Shown: positions 12,561 to 23,784 of the stretch, piece after piece
Layout: every line of letters starts with the position of its first letter
Position numbering within the stretch: the stretch's first letter is position 1
Origin: Muscardinus avellanarius
Taxonomy: Eukaryota > Chordata > Mammalia > Rodentia > Gliridae
NCBI GenBank assembly: GCA_963383645.1
Contig: OY726571.1
Location: forward strand, 26,093,637-26,157,636
DNA length: 64,000 bases
Reading direction: 5' to 3'
Made by a program: the position numbers and the translations under genes
Notes under the pieces: generated by a model
Seen by the model: only the letters and a program-made list of their open reading frames with translations
Told to the model about the DNA's origin: nothing
The model's database searches: none

Positions 12561-13544
12561 GAAAAGTTTATTTTTAAAATTTTCTCAGAATATACTATTT
12601 CTTCCAAATTGAGTAAATATGTATACTAATAAATCAAGAAAACAAAGTTTTCAGGGAATTTTAAGCATGATTTGTTTTTCATATATGCATACATATGCAT
12701 ATATACATATATACTTATGTATATAACAATACCCCAATGCCAGTTCATGGAAAATGGCCATATTCCATAATTATTTACGTGAACTAGACAAATGGAGCTA
12801 AACTGTTTCTGACAGTGTCACTGAGTTCAACCAGCTTGATTGAAACAAGACAGAGGAAGTTTAACCAAGAATTCCTTGAAAGAAATAATAAATTTATCTC
12901 CATGACTTAAAAACAATAACAATAAAACCTTATAGGAGGCAGCTGAACGGGCCAAGAGCAGACTGGAAAGATAGCACCATGTTCCATCGAGAACCATTAT
13001 GCCAAGGCTATTAAATTCTCCCTGAAGAAAATCTTGTGCCTGGCTACACTCATGTTTAATCATACTCTGCTTCCACACTAAGCGGATATCTGATTAAAAC
13101 CAATTTTATTCCCGGCCCATGCACAAAAATCCCTATGGTTCAAGGTACAGGAAAAAAACACTCAGGATGCAGTGGGGATTCCATTAGGTAAACTTCACCA
13201 GCCAAGGAGTTGTCAGTGGAATTTGCTTCATTAGAATAGTTCAAAAGGTACATCCAGTGTTGCTGGAATATACTGTTTGGATCCCAGTTTCTGACAACTC
13301 CTGGAGAAATGATATTAAAAACAGATTTGATAACAATCTCAAGCTCATCTCTTTTCACTTGGGCAGTTATATTAGGTTTTACCCTAAATGCTATGTTTAG
13401 AAAGAATTGTGTTATTTTATACTTTAACTTGACATTGTAAATTATTTCTGCACTCTACTTCAGTCCATCATGAGACAATATTTCTTTTTAAAGTTGATTA
13501 GGTCAGGAAAAGTATTTATGGATTTAATAGGTCACTAAACAAAT
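12561..13544. other. Single-copy sequence, possible conserved block
   Basis: 12800-13370 lacks repeats and has a more balanced composition than its surroundings, including two minus-strand frames of 72-83 codons (12827-13078, 13140-13358) without splice support. It may be a conserved non-coding element; I cannot show this. Confidence 0.3.
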
Positions 13545-13660
13545 ATTCACCCAATATCTATTTATTGAACACTGGCTATGTCTAAACTTGATTTAAAAAT
13601 CATAAAATAATGCCAGTCAAAAAGATATGGTCCCTGTCCTTAAAGAGTTTCAAATCCCAG
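13545..13660 (-). mobile_element. L2-like relic
   Basis: TATCTATTTATTGAACACTGG is followed by a section reading GTCCCTGTCCTTAAAGAGTTT. Both, in this order, fit the antisense L2 3' end (the 'ctgccctcatggagctt' part of the consensus as remembered). Confidence 0.5.
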
Positions 13661-13983
13661 CAAGAAGATTTGGGGAATTTAAAAATTATATGAAAAAAGA
13701 ATGATGAAGAGTAGGAAGAATTGACTGCTACCTGCCTGCTGTGTTTTGGGGACACCACTCTACACTCTACCAGTGGATATTGATGAAATGGGAAGAACTT
13801 AAACTCCATTTAGCTTAAATCCCCATTTAACACTATTTATTCTGACACCCATCACTCAACATTCTCTTGATGTCTGTTTCCTCAACAGTAATTTGGATAT
13901 AAAAAATTGTGGTGAGATTGAAAAATGAAAGCCCACATGTAAAAATGATCTCTGTTTTGATTTACTTTATTTTTAAAAATTTT

Positions 13984-14163
13984 ATTGTGGTACTAGGAAT
14001 TGAACCCAAGGAGTATTTTTATCTCTGAATTACTCTCTCAGCCCTATATTACATTTTATTTTAAATGAGTTTCACTAAGTTGCTGAGGCTGGCCTTGAAC
14101 CTGCTGTCCTCTTGCTTCAGCCTTCCAAGCACTGGTATTACAGGTACTCACCACTGTGCAGGC
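13984..14163 (-). mobile_element. Old dimeric SINE
   Basis: Antisense ID half (GGTACTAGGAATTGAACCCA), a T-rich linker, B1 body GCTGAGGCTGGCCTTGAACC, and a degraded head ending CCACTGTGCAGGCTGG. Many substitutions show it is older than most copies in the window. Confidence 0.85.
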
Positions 14164-15127
14164 TGGTTTTTGGTTTTGATTATGTAGCTTAATTTAGAAC
14201 TCATTGAGATTTATCTACTATGATAAAGCCCCTGTGTCACATGCCTATTAGATGATATGCCTTTCATACTCAAGATAATCTTTCAAATCTTACACATGAT
14301 GCTTAAAAACCAATATTTTTTTCCTGCATAGAAGATGAGGAAGATGAGAATTAAGAAAGTGAAGTGAGACAGGTGCTAAGATGAAACTGCATTAAGTGGG
14401 ACGATTCAAAGCCTAGGGTTTTCCAAGTCTGCAGAGCACAAGCTGAGTTCTAAAGTACTTGGTATGAAGTCCTTCTCTGCAATTCTTACACTTTTTGTCT
14501 AAGTGCTAGAATGTCTCTAGAATGTCATTGTTAAAATGGCCAAGCCGAATGGGAGAGTAGGCCAGGGCATGTGTCTAGCTTCCTCCTGTTAGATTACTTT
14601 ATCAAACTCTATGACTTTGAAAGAAACAGAAAACATGGCACATAGCAGATGAGACATGTGACCTAAATATGCACGAAGAAAAGCTGGAATAAAAGAGCTG
14701 GCACAAACTCTGGAGACAGGTTTGAAAGCTCTCTGGATGAGGGCGTAGGCCTTGGGTGGTGGTGCTGGGCTTTGCGGGAATCTGGTTCAATTATAGAATG
14801 CGAACAATGTCCATGAAGAAAATTGGTTGACATAGAAAGGAAGTAATCCTAAAGTGGCCAGAAATATTTTCCTTAGGTACCCCTGCGTTGCCTCTCATAA
14901 TCTGTCCTTGGCTTTGTGATTGATTGGATAGAGCGGATTATGGAGAAGACAACAATAGGGGAAAAGAGCAAACATCAATATATCACTTCTTTGAACTACA
15001 ATGAAGCTACTCAAAATAATTTTTATTTTAAAATACTCCTCTCTGCTCATCTATAAAATTAAGGTTATGTGGTTACATAAAAAGTATCAGTTAGGTTAAT
15101 AAAATTTTATTTTTAAAGATTCATATT
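14164..15127. other. Single-copy sequence, nothing recognised
   Basis: About 960 bases with no recognisable repeat. The frame at 14602-14790 (minus) has no supporting context. Confidence 0.45.
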
Positions 15128-15338
15128 GCCGGGCATAGTGGCGCACGCTTGTAATCCCTGCATTCTGGAGGCTGAGACAGGAGAATAAGGGTTCGCAGAC
15201 AGCCTCAGCTACTGAGTGAGGCCCTTTGCAACTCAGTGAGACCCTGTTTCAAAATAAAGAATAATTTTAAAAAATAGGGCTGAGGTTGTAGCTAGAAGGT
15301 AGAATGCCCCTCGGTTCCATTGCCAGTAACACACACAC

Positions 15339-15380
<42 letters not shown>
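15128..15380 (+). mobile_element. Full-length dimeric SINE with (CA)n tail
   Basis: Head GCCGGGCATAGTGGCGCACG, body with GGGTTCGCAGACAGCCTCAG, A-rich linker, ID half GTAGCTAGAAGGTAGAATGC, and a CA/TACA repeat tail at about 15331-15380. The next 130 bases are AT-rich simple sequence. Confidence 0.9.
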
Positions 15381-15383
<3 letters not shown>

Positions 15384-15513
15384 TCATCTATAAAAGAGCT
15401 CCAATGTAATACAAATTTTTATATTTATATGTATATATATATATATGTGCATATATGCGTATGTATTAATTACCTTGGTGATACAATTTAAGCAATAATC
15501 AAGTGAGATTTAC

Positions 15514-15720
15514 TTTTTTTTTTTACGGTACTGGGAATGGAACCCAGCGGCATTGTATCTCCTAGCTACAACCTCAGACCTAGTTTTTAGTCTTTTTTAT
15601 TTTTGAAACAAGGTCTCACTGAGTTGCACAGGGCCTCGCTAAGTAGCTGAGGCTGTCTGTGAACTGGAACTGGGATCCTCTAGTCTCCGCCTCCCAAATG
15701 CTGGGATTACAAGCATGCAC
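15514..15720 (-). mobile_element. Headless dimeric SINE joined to an L1 end
   Basis: A poly(T) start leads into the antisense ID half (GGTACTGGGAATGGAACCCA) and a B1 body that stops at GGGATTACAAGCATGCAC. The expected CACCACGCCCGGC head is missing. At 15721 the sequence changes directly to L1 3' sequence. Confidence 0.85.
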
Positions 15721-16429
15721 TCCAGGTGGGAGTGCAAACTAGTTCAGCCGCTATGGAAATTAGTGTGGAGATTCCTTAGAAAACTGGAAATGGATCCACC
15801 ATATGATCTGGCTCTACCATTCCTAGGTATCTTTCCAAAGGGGTTGAATTCAGAGAACTACATTTACATATGCATACCCATGTTCATAGTAGTACAGTTT
15901 GTAATAGCCAAAATATGGAACCAACCTAGGTCTCCATCAACAGATGAATAGATTGCAAAATTATGGGAAATACACACAATGGAATTCTACTCAGCTATAA
16001 AGAAGGACAAAATCACGTCATTCGCAAGAAGATGGAAAGACCTGGAGAACATTATGTTAAGTGAGATCAGCCAAGCACTGAAAGAGAAGGGACATATGTT
16101 TTCTTTAATATGACCAAACTAGGGACTACTAGGAATACCAGAGGGACTCCAGATAATGGAGAGGAAATCTCAGCAAAGCTGCAATGGAAGGATAGAAGAC
16201 GAAGAAGGCTGAGGTTGATTAATGGAGGAGCTACATTCAAATATGTGCAATAGTATGAATGTAGCATGGTCAACCTGAATACTCATTGTTGGGAGGGGGG
16301 AGGGGAAGTGGGGGATGGGAGAAGGCACCAAGCACAGTCCAAATGTATGCCATTTTCAATGTGATCCACATAAAAATAAATAAATAAATAAATAATAAAT
16401 AAATAAAGAAAAATAAAATAAAATAAATG
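15721..16429 (+). mobile_element. L1 3' end: ORF2 C-terminal region and 3' UTR
   Basis: The translated plus strand at 15727-15948 reads WECKLVQPLWKLVWRFLRKL and continues as an L1 ORF2 C-terminal-type protein, but it hits a stop at about 15949. The homologous reading then continues in another frame (MEFYSAIKKDKITSF at about 15979). A G-rich 3' UTR tract lies near 16291-16320, and the element ends in an A-rich (AAAT)n tail. It is a 5'-truncated, inactive copy of about 710 bases. Confidence 0.9.
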
Positions 16430-16888
16430 ATATTACTTGAAAAAATAAAGAAAAGAGGAATAGTTAGCTCAGAATTTTGAAGGCTAGAAGCATAAAATCA
16501 GGCGTGGCCTCCAGGGAGGGCCCCCGTCACCACACTAAAACTTGACAAAAAAGCAGGAAGAGGAACAGCCATGTGCTGAAGAGGATGCGTGTGGGTGCTC
16601 TCAAAAATAAAATAAATAAATGAGTAAATAAATAAATTTAGATGTCCATATTCTAAATTTTCTCTTTTGGCTACATCTTTGTTTGGGTAATAGGTAAAAA
16701 TCAATATATGTGTATATGTTATATGTATTGTATTGTATACATACATGCATATGTATTCTTCTTAAATATATATGCATATATACATAGTTGGTTTAAATTT
16801 TTTTCTCCTAAATAAATATATATGTAACTATATATATGGTTATATATATGATTTATAATATATAGTTGGTATAAATTTTTCTTTTTTT
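16430..16888. other. AT-rich sequence with short TA runs
   Basis: Contains TATATA-rich and (AAAT)-rich runs and no recognisable gene. The minus-strand frame at 16498-16746 runs through this simple sequence and is probably chance. Confidence 0.45.
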
Positions 16889-17141
16889 TAAGGAAGAATA
16901 CTTCTAAACATCAATATAGGCAATGTTATATCACATATAACCCAAAAGCACAGGGGGAAAAAAAGGCAAAACCATGAAAATTTGATTATATCAAACTAAG
17001 TTGCTTCTACACCGCAAGGAAATCAGTCAACAGAGTTGAAGAGACAATGTGTAGAAGGGGATAAAAGTATTTGCCGACAATTCTTCTGACAAAGGATTAA
17101 TATCCAAAGTACATAAGGCTCAACAACCACAGAAGTTAGTT
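16889..17141 (+). mobile_element. Ancient L1 fragment
   Basis: The order ACCCAAAAGCACAGGGG, ATCAAACTAAGTTGCTTCT, then GACAAAGGATTAATATCCAA follows the mammalian L1 3' region of the L1M type. The same segment order is known from many L1s. It is diverged and truncated at both ends. Confidence 0.7.
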
Positions 17142-17435
17142 TTCTCATGAATGAGTTCGGGAAGGGCGACAGTTTTTCAGTCTCCAGGCCAATGGGGCAG
17201 AACTGTTTCCCTCAGACATCTGAGGCTGTTGTATTCGTTACTACTGCTAGAAAGAATGGAGGGACAAGGGGAAGCAAACTCGAGGCAATCATCTTCAGGA
17301 CATTCTTTGATGCTGACACAAAAATGAAATTAACATTTTGTGTAAACTTAAATAACTATATTTTTCTGTAACAAATGACTACTTACATAATAACATGTAT
17401 GGGTACTACTTCAGTTTTTATCCCACAATCAGTTG

Positions 17436-17438
<3 letters not shown>
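17142..17438. other. Single-copy sequence, nothing recognised
   Basis: A short interval holding a 74-codon plus-strand frame (17147-17371). No splice sites or recognisable protein motif support it. Confidence 0.4.

Positions 17439-17478
<40 letters not shown>
17439..17478. repeat. (TC)n microsatellite
   Basis: A 40-base TC repeat that abuts the 3' (tail) side of the antisense SINE at 17479, so it probably grew from that tail. Confidence 0.95.
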
Positions 17479-17480
<2 letters not shown>

Positions 17481-17674
17481 GTACTGGAAATTGAATCCAG
17501 GGGCATTCTACCTCTGAACGACACTCTCAGTTATTTTTAATTTTTTCTTTAATTTTGGAGTTGAATCTCCCTCAGTTACTGAAGACCTTGCTAAATTATT
17601 AAGACTGACTTCACTTTCAATACTCTTGTCTCAGGCTTGTACTGGGAGATTACAGGGAAATGTCACCATGCACA
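17479..17674 (-). mobile_element. Old dimeric SINE
   Basis: Antisense ID half (GGTACTGGAAATTGAATCCA), a T-rich linker, and a strongly diverged B1 body ending in TGTCACCATGCACA. The large number of substitutions marks an old copy. Confidence 0.8.
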
Positions 17675-17784
17675 GTTTATTGTTTTCTTAAAATCAATAA
17701 AGAATGTCAAAAGTACATTTAAATGTGAAAAGCAAAATCTGTCAAAATCACTTAATCTTTGGTACTATAATAAAGAGGCCCAAG

Positions 17785-17975
17785 CGGTCAGACATGATGG
17801 CTCATACATCTGTAATCCCAGCTACTTGGGAGGCTGAGGCAGGAGGATCACAAATTTGAGGGCAGTCTCAGCAACTTAGTGAGACCCTATCTCAAAATAA
17901 AAAATAAAAAGGGCTGTGGATGTAGTTAGTGCTAAAACTATTGCCGTGTTCAACCCCCAGTACACAAAAGATAAA
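17785..17975 (+). mobile_element. Old dimeric SINE
   Basis: A B1 head (GGTCAGACATGATGGCTCAT), a body with GGGAGGCTGAGGCAGGAGGA, an A-rich linker, and a decayed ID half ending CAACCCCCAGTACAC. The tail is no longer a clean poly(A). Confidence 0.85.
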
Positions 17976-19794
17976 AAGCATGAATAACATCACTGATTTG
18001 AAATTAACTGTTCTAGTTTTCTTGTCTAAACCAGAAAGGAAGAAAATGTATTTCTCTACATTTTTAACTACACGTACCCAATTCATAAATTTTTTTCAAA
18101 TGGTTTATAAGAATAACAAACTGAATAAGAAGCGAATCGTGAACAAAATGACAGAGCTTAGAATTGTCAAGGAAACAGCCCAGATTCCCTGATAGTTTAG
18201 TTTCGGGAGATGACAATAGTGCTTTTTTATCTCAGACTTGGCTTAAGCTTAGGGGAAAAAAATACTTCCCCAGGAAATTTTAGCCTAGCTGAAGGAATTG
18301 ATTTTTACTGACTGTGTCCAGTATCCTCATTTCTCAATTTTCACTACTCGGTGCTTGACCACTCAGTCATACACATTCAAATGGTTATTCAGGATTGAAT
18401 CAACAACTTTGACAAAGTTAATATCTCTGCTGGACTTTAGCAAAATGACCTTGTTGTTCCAGAAGATGGACAAGAACCAGAATAGTTGTCCCTGTTCCCA
18501 AGCAACAGAGATTTAGACAATGAACAACGGCATTCGAGTATCCGCTGTTTCTTAAGACACCATGGATGGAACACGTATTTTTTAAGAGAACATGATACAA
18601 TTCTTTGAGGAGATAGAATTTTATTATATTAAGAGAAAAAGTAAATAATCACATCTCAACATCTTAATATTTTTCTGTGCAAGTCTGTTCACATTCACAA
18701 AACTTATTTCTACATTCTCAACCAGAGATGGCCACAATAATATTATTGATAGTATTACTTTTAAGTCAACAAATAACTTTATTCATTAAGACAAAAATGT
18801 AAAGAGTATTCTGGCGGTTAAACGAAGAATGTAATGGCTCTTTACAATTCTTCTACCTAGACAATGGAAGTTTTAGTATCGCCATTACTTTCATTAAGTT
18901 TTATAATGGGAGCTAAGATAAGTATAGCTTAAAAAAATTCCAGAGTGTTCTTGGGTTTAAAGGGTCACTTCCTTAATAGATTGGGGCTGTGTCAGTTCTA
19001 CTTTAAAATGAGATAATACATATAAAAATACTTTGAAAAGTTAAAAGCATCATATAAATGCAGGACCTTTCTTAGATGGAGACTGTTTTGGAAGCACTTA
19101 ACTGTAATTACAAATATTGAAAAATGAAAAAAATAGGGCACCAAAAATACTTTCATATACCCCCACCCCCCAGGGAAAGTACATTCACTGACTAAAAGAA
19201 ATCCACACTGGGCACTTGAATACCAATCTTGTAAGTAGTAATTAAATCTGAGGTTTCCTTTGAGCTTAGCCTCAGGATAGATAAATGCTTCCCCCATCCC
19301 TCTTGGCTCTGTAAATATAAATTTCTTTCAATAGTATTTTTAAATCATAATAGCCTAATGAGCATAATTTTAAAAATTGTCTTTCAAGTAATACTCTTTT
19401 CCAAGGCTGCTTTGAAAATTGATAAGCTTCTCCTAACTTCAGATAGCTTTATATAATTCCTTACCTTTATAAGAAAAACAATGCACAAAAACTTATTATT
19501 AGGGGATCATTAAGAGCAGCTTTACACAAAGAAAAAAAGAAAAGAAAAGAAAAGAAAAGACAACAACCTATGGAGCTGCAGATCCTGTAAAGCTGTTAGA
19601 TAGCTCTACCTCCCTCTACTGGCTAACATTCTCCCAGGTCCTGAGTTCTTTGACTTAAGAAATTTCACCCTTAGAAATCAGGAAGAAAATGTTTACTAAG
19701 CTACTCTTGAAGCTAGTCCTATGTCAAACAAAACTGAGACCTCTCTTTTCATCCTACGATAAAAATGATTTTCATGAATAAAGAGTGCTCAATA
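17976..19794. other. Single-copy sequence, nothing recognised
   Basis: About 1.8 kb without recognisable repeats, apart from an (AAAAG)n run at about 19535-19562. Short overlapping frames on both strands (17929-18192, 18298-18516, 18998-19297) have no splice or motif support. Confidence 0.45.
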
Positions 19795-20076
19795 GGAAAA
19801 GAGGCACCCGCTTCTTGCTTCTGATGTAAATGCCCAGGGTGTTGGGCGCACAGTGTCATGGTTCTCAGGAGAAATAAAAAAAGAACCATTTGCCCAAAGC
19901 AGTCACATCCAATCTCATGGTGGAGAATGGGTGTATGCTAAAAAATAAAAATAAAACAGTATTTCACCGTCTCGATAACGGCCTCATTAGGGCACTGACC
20001 AGGAGCCAGTGAAGGCGCAACAGAGCAGGAATTTGAAGTGGCATTCCGTGTTTTCTTGGAGTTCATAGGTTAAACA

Positions 20077-20085
20077 GGTAAGTGG
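20077..20085 (+). other. Consensus 5' splice-donor-like sequence
   Basis: The bases AACAGGTAAGTG match the vertebrate donor consensus (CAG|GTAAGT) exactly. They lie about 140 bases upstream of a small CpG-rich spot. A first exon ending at about 20079 is possible, but no acceptor or start site can be shown, and such 9-mers occur by chance. Confidence 0.2.
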
Positions 20086-20214
20086 TTTCACATGTAGGTC
20101 CTTCCTAAAAAACGACGACAAATAATGATGAGCTGGTCTCTTATTTTAGCGATGGAAAAAAAAAAAAAAAAAACCTAGTTAGAATCCCGAGTTCTCTGGA
20201 GACAGAGTTCCACA

Positions 20215-20365
20215 GTAAGTGGAACCTTCTGCCTGTGCGGCCCTGCGGAGCGCCAGCTGGGTTCTGTCACCCGGCCCGGGGCGTCCGTGTTAGTGTAGCG
20301 TGACCCCTGGCGCACTCGCAGAGATAATACCGGCACCTCTTTTCGCTCTAATCTCCTACCCGTCT
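20215..20365. promoter_or_regulatory. Very small CpG-rich spot
   Basis: By my count 20221-20340 is about 67% G+C with 11 CpG dinucleotides, close to the number expected from composition. The surrounding DNA is AT-rich and almost CpG-free. CpG also stays elevated in 19795-20470. This is the only such spot in the window outside young SINEs. It is too short for a formal CpG island. It may be a minor promoter, an enhancer, or GC-rich relic DNA. Confidence 0.35.
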
Positions 20366-20611
20366 GAGCAATTCAGCAGGCGATAGGGGCATTAAGGGCA
20401 TATTATTCCAAACAACATTTAGCTGAATGGTAGCTAGAGATTGTGACAGCGAAAGACAAATTCTCCCGGTCAAATACTTTCCTTCCCAGAAAAGTTTCCT
20501 GTTTTAGTACTTGGGAGACAAAAATGTCATTAAAATGGAACCACGATGGAAACCCCACATCATCCTTAGTTGAACCTAGAAAAACTTCTAGAGCTCAGAC
20601 AGAACGTTTGG

Positions 20612-20808
20612 TCTTTCTTTCTTTCTTCCTTTCTTTCTACTTTCTCCTCCTCCTCCTCCTCCTTCTTCCTCTTCCTCTTCCTCTTCCTCTTCCTCTTCCT
20701 CTTCCTCTTCCTCTTCCTCTTCCTCTTCCTCTTCCTCTTCCTCTTCCTCTTCCTCTTCTTCTTCTTCTTCTTCTTCTTCTTCTTCTTCTTCTTCTTCTTC
20801 TTTTTCTT
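20612..20808. repeat. Long polypyrimidine microsatellite (CTTT/CTC/TTCCTC/CTT)
   Basis: A CTTT-type run is followed by (CTC)n, (TTCCTC)n and (CTT)n. Bases 20641-20808 contain only pyrimidines on the plus strand (168 bases). It abuts the tail side of the antisense SINE at 20809. Long polyleucine/proline (plus) and polyglutamate or polyarginine (minus) frames here are artefacts of the repeat. Confidence 0.95.
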
Positions 20809-21009
20809 GCCATACTGGGGATTGAACCCAGGGACATTCTACCTCCAAGCTACACCCCCAAACCTATTTTTCATCCTTTGACTTTTGAAACAGAGTCTCA
20901 CTAAATTGCAAAGAGCCTTACTAAGTAGCTGAGGGTGGCCGCAAACCTGTGATCCTCCTGTCTCAGTCTCCCAAGTACTGGAATTACAAGCATGTGCCAT
21001 CAGGCCTGG
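20809..21009 (-). mobile_element. Dimeric SINE (classic ID type)
   Basis: Antisense ID half (CTGGGGATTGAACCCAGG), B1 body with AAGTAGCTGAGGGTGGCC, and head side CATGTGCCATCAGGCCTGG. Its 3' tail is the long polypyrimidine tract to its left. Confidence 0.9.
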
Positions 21010-21896
21010 TTTGGAGTTTCTTATGATACCGCGGTTTATGATAAACATCACTGAATATTCAAACACCAAGTCATGGATTTATGTATTTGCAAATTTTGTT
21101 GATATCGTGTCTGTTTTGGAGTGTTTATCTTAATACTTGCACATAACCTAGGTCAAAACTCTAAATACCACGGGCAAAATGTTGCTGTTCATGTTCATAT
21201 TACAACATTTACTTTTGCATTTAGCCACTAGTGAATGTGGTTTATCACAACTCAAGGGAACAAAAGCAAAAATTCTCTTAAATTCTTACAGATAATTTTT
21301 AGGGCTATCATTGTACCCTAACATTGTTTTGTATTTCTAAGTGGGGATTGAAGTAAGCCAATATTTCATAGGGGTTAAAAAATAAAAAAAACGAAGAGTC
21401 CTCACATTGGTTATACTTCTCTATTTCTGTTGTTTTTTCTTCCAAAATATACAGTGGCAGGATTCTGCTGTGATGTTCTAATAATTTGATTTGGGTTTTA
21501 AGTTCTGGCAATGGGACTTAAGGGAAAAAATAAGCGATCTCTCCGGTAATCTGCAGTGCCTGGTGCTCTGAAATAAGATCAGACAGTGATCAGAGATGAG
21601 TCTTTCCTGTGACCGGCCACTGTGTTTTGGCAAGAGCTGGTGATGCTTCGGGTTGTGTCCGCACATATCATGACCTGGTTTACGTGGTAGCCGTTGATTG
21701 AATTGCTATGGCCGGGGTCTCTTACATGTTTGAAGTCCACGGTGGCTATTAATAAAGAATGATGCTACTAACTTTTAAAATATTTTTTCAGGAAAAAAAA
21801 ACATGCACATTGTGCACTTCAGAGAAAGTGAATATAGCAATAATTATTTTTATATTATTAGATTAAGTAATATTGATGGACTTGTTTAATAATTGT
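21010..21896. other. Single-copy sequence, nothing recognised
   Basis: About 890 bases without a recognised repeat. 21500-21760 has a few preserved CpGs and might be a conserved element. No exon is supported. Confidence 0.4.
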
Positions 21897-21920
21897 TAGA
21901 GTTCCTTAATTAATTATTTT

Positions 21921-22122
21921 ATTTTGTGCTACTGGGGAGGAACCCAGGGGATTTCTACCTCCGAGTTACACTCCCAGACCTATTTTATATTTTATTTGAA
22001 AACAGGGTCTCACTAAGTTGCTGAGAACCTCATTAAATAGCAGAGGCTGGCCTCGAACCCGGATCTTCCTGTCTCAGCCTCCCAAGTACTGGGATTACAA
22101 GCGTGCGCCACTACGCCTGTCT
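21921..22122 (-). mobile_element. Dimeric SINE (classic ID type)
   Basis: Antisense order from CTACTGGGGAGGAACCCAGG to GTGCGCCACTACGCC. An imperfect target-site duplication flanks it: TAGAGTTCCTTAATTAATTA at about 21897 and TAGGGTTCCTTTATTGATTA at about 22123. The mismatches indicate an old insertion. Confidence 0.9.
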
Positions 22123-22254
22123 CTAGGGTTCCTTTATTGATTAGTATATTACATTGCTCTCCAATTTATACTTCATCTGAGAAAAATATTCTTTCTGCAT
22201 GTTAGTTGGAATAGATTTGTTTGATGTTGTTCATTTGTTCAAAGGAAGTAAGTT

Positions 22255-22255
<1 letters not shown>

Positions 22256-22303
<48 letters not shown>
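22256..22303. repeat. (GT)n microsatellite
   Basis: A GT repeat of about 48 bases. Unlike most in the window it is not joined to a recognisable SINE. Confidence 0.95.
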
Positions 22304-22306
<3 letters not shown>

Positions 22307-23309
22307 AATGGAAGGTGGTTCCAAGACAGTGAAGATTTGGTTATTCACTCTAATGTACTAAAATAATTCATTTATTGAATCTTTCCTAAATGTCTTAATA
22401 CATTACAAAATATGATTCACTCATTCTCATTAAAATGATTTGACTAGATCATTAAGAGTTATATTTATATAAAATATTTTTCACAAAAAATAATTTTATT
22501 AATAAAAACATGTTCCATATTTTAACACAGTTAAAAATATAGCACTTTAAAACCAAAGTTGGTGATTTCCAAATCAACCCTTTTATTTTACTGATTTCAA
22601 GAAACAAACAAGGTGAAGTAACATCTTTATGTTTCTACAACTGGTTATCAGAGGGATTCATGATATACCGATGCCTCCTGATTTTTCTGTTGGCCCTTTC
22701 TCCTTCAGTATCCTGCACTTGGCAATATTGAGGCTCATTTATTTTAAGTCGGTTAGTAAATACATATAGAAATAGGAAGTCAAACATCATTTGATAGTTA
22801 AAGCATAACCATTTAGGATTCTAGAAAGAGTCAGATTAAGCTTTAGACAAATTAGGCCATCTGTCCATGACAATAAGCTATGGAAAACTCTGGAATAATC
22901 CTAAATATGATTCCAAGAAACTAGGTTTGAACATGACTGGTGAACATAACTTAGTCCTGCTCTTAGTGAAAATAAAAAACATTCTTTGCATACCTCAACC
23001 TATCTCTTGATGAGTATTTTATTTTGGCTATGATTTACAAACCAGTACAGAATTCAAATTCAGACACAGGGAGTACAAAGCTTTACTGAAAAGGTCAATG
23101 GTACTATAATTTTTAAAAATTTAAACTTCTTAATACATTTATTCAGTAAATAATAAGCTGAAAAACTCTATCTCAAAATATTGCAAATGCAAATTGAAGA
23201 ATGAGAAAATACAGAAAATGAGAAAATTTTACAGACATAGAAGCCAGGAGAAAACAAATATTTCCATATTTTGGATTAAACTTTGTAATTATATCAATGC
23301 ATGCTATGG
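22304..23309. other. Single-copy sequence, nothing recognised
   Basis: About 1 kb of AT-rich DNA. The right part may belong to the ancient L1 that resumes at 23590, but I cannot show that. Confidence 0.4.
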
Positions 23310-23510
23310 TTTCTTTTTTTTTTTTCTTTCTTTTTTCTTTTTGGTGGTACTGGGTTTCCTGAAAGCCCTTCTACTTCCGGGTTACACTCCCAAACCTATT
23401 TTTGTACTTTTTTTATTTGGAAACAGGGTCTCTTAAGCCAGTGCACACGGCTGGCTTCAAACCTGCGTGATCCTCCTGTCTCAGCCTCCCAAGCGCGGGG
23501 ATTACAAGCT
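23310..23510 (-). mobile_element. Dimeric SINE, altered-ID variant, head truncated
   Basis: Poly(T)-rich start, then GGTACTGGGTTTCCTGAAAG, and a body with CTTAAGCCAGTGCACACGGC. It stops at GGGATTACAAGC without the GCCGGGC head. Confidence 0.9.
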
Positions 23511-23589
23511 TCTTATAGGCAGTAATGGAGAAACGTAAATACGATAATTTCCAAACTCTTAAAATGATATTTTTTATCATACATAGGAA

Positions 23590-23784
23590 ATCTAGATTAA
23601 AACAATAACAAAAAATTCATAGGAATAGATTTAACAAGAAATAAACAAATTAAACCATACTATTGAAAGAAAAAGTATTCTTGATGGTAGAAAAGACATT
23701 GTCTTGGATGCCATGTGTCTATTAATTAATTAATTAATTAGCTAATTTAATGTGCTCCCAATAAAAATATCAAATATCAATGAC
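23590..23784 (+). mobile_element. Ancient L1 ORF2 fragment, left part
   Basis: AAAATTCATAGGAATAGATT and then CCAATAAAAATATCAAATATC follow the L1 ORF2 order remembered as 'ctaggaataaatttaac ... atccctatcaaaatacc'. A SINE at 23785-24001 interrupts the element, and the right part follows. An (ATTA)n run at about 23724 is included. Confidence 0.65.

Noticed and set aside
12285..12629. 114-codon plus frame
   Set aside because: It reads through the antisense dimeric SINE; the same peptide pattern recurs at every antisense copy.
15727..15951. Functional reverse transcriptase gene
   Set aside because: Only the C-terminal part of L1 ORF2 is present and a stop and frame change break it; the catalytic domain is absent.
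20443..20904. 153-codon plus frame rich in leucine and proline, with overlapping polyglutamate and polyarginine minus frames
   Set aside because: The length comes from the polypyrimidine microsatellite and the adjacent SINE; no non-repeat protein remains.
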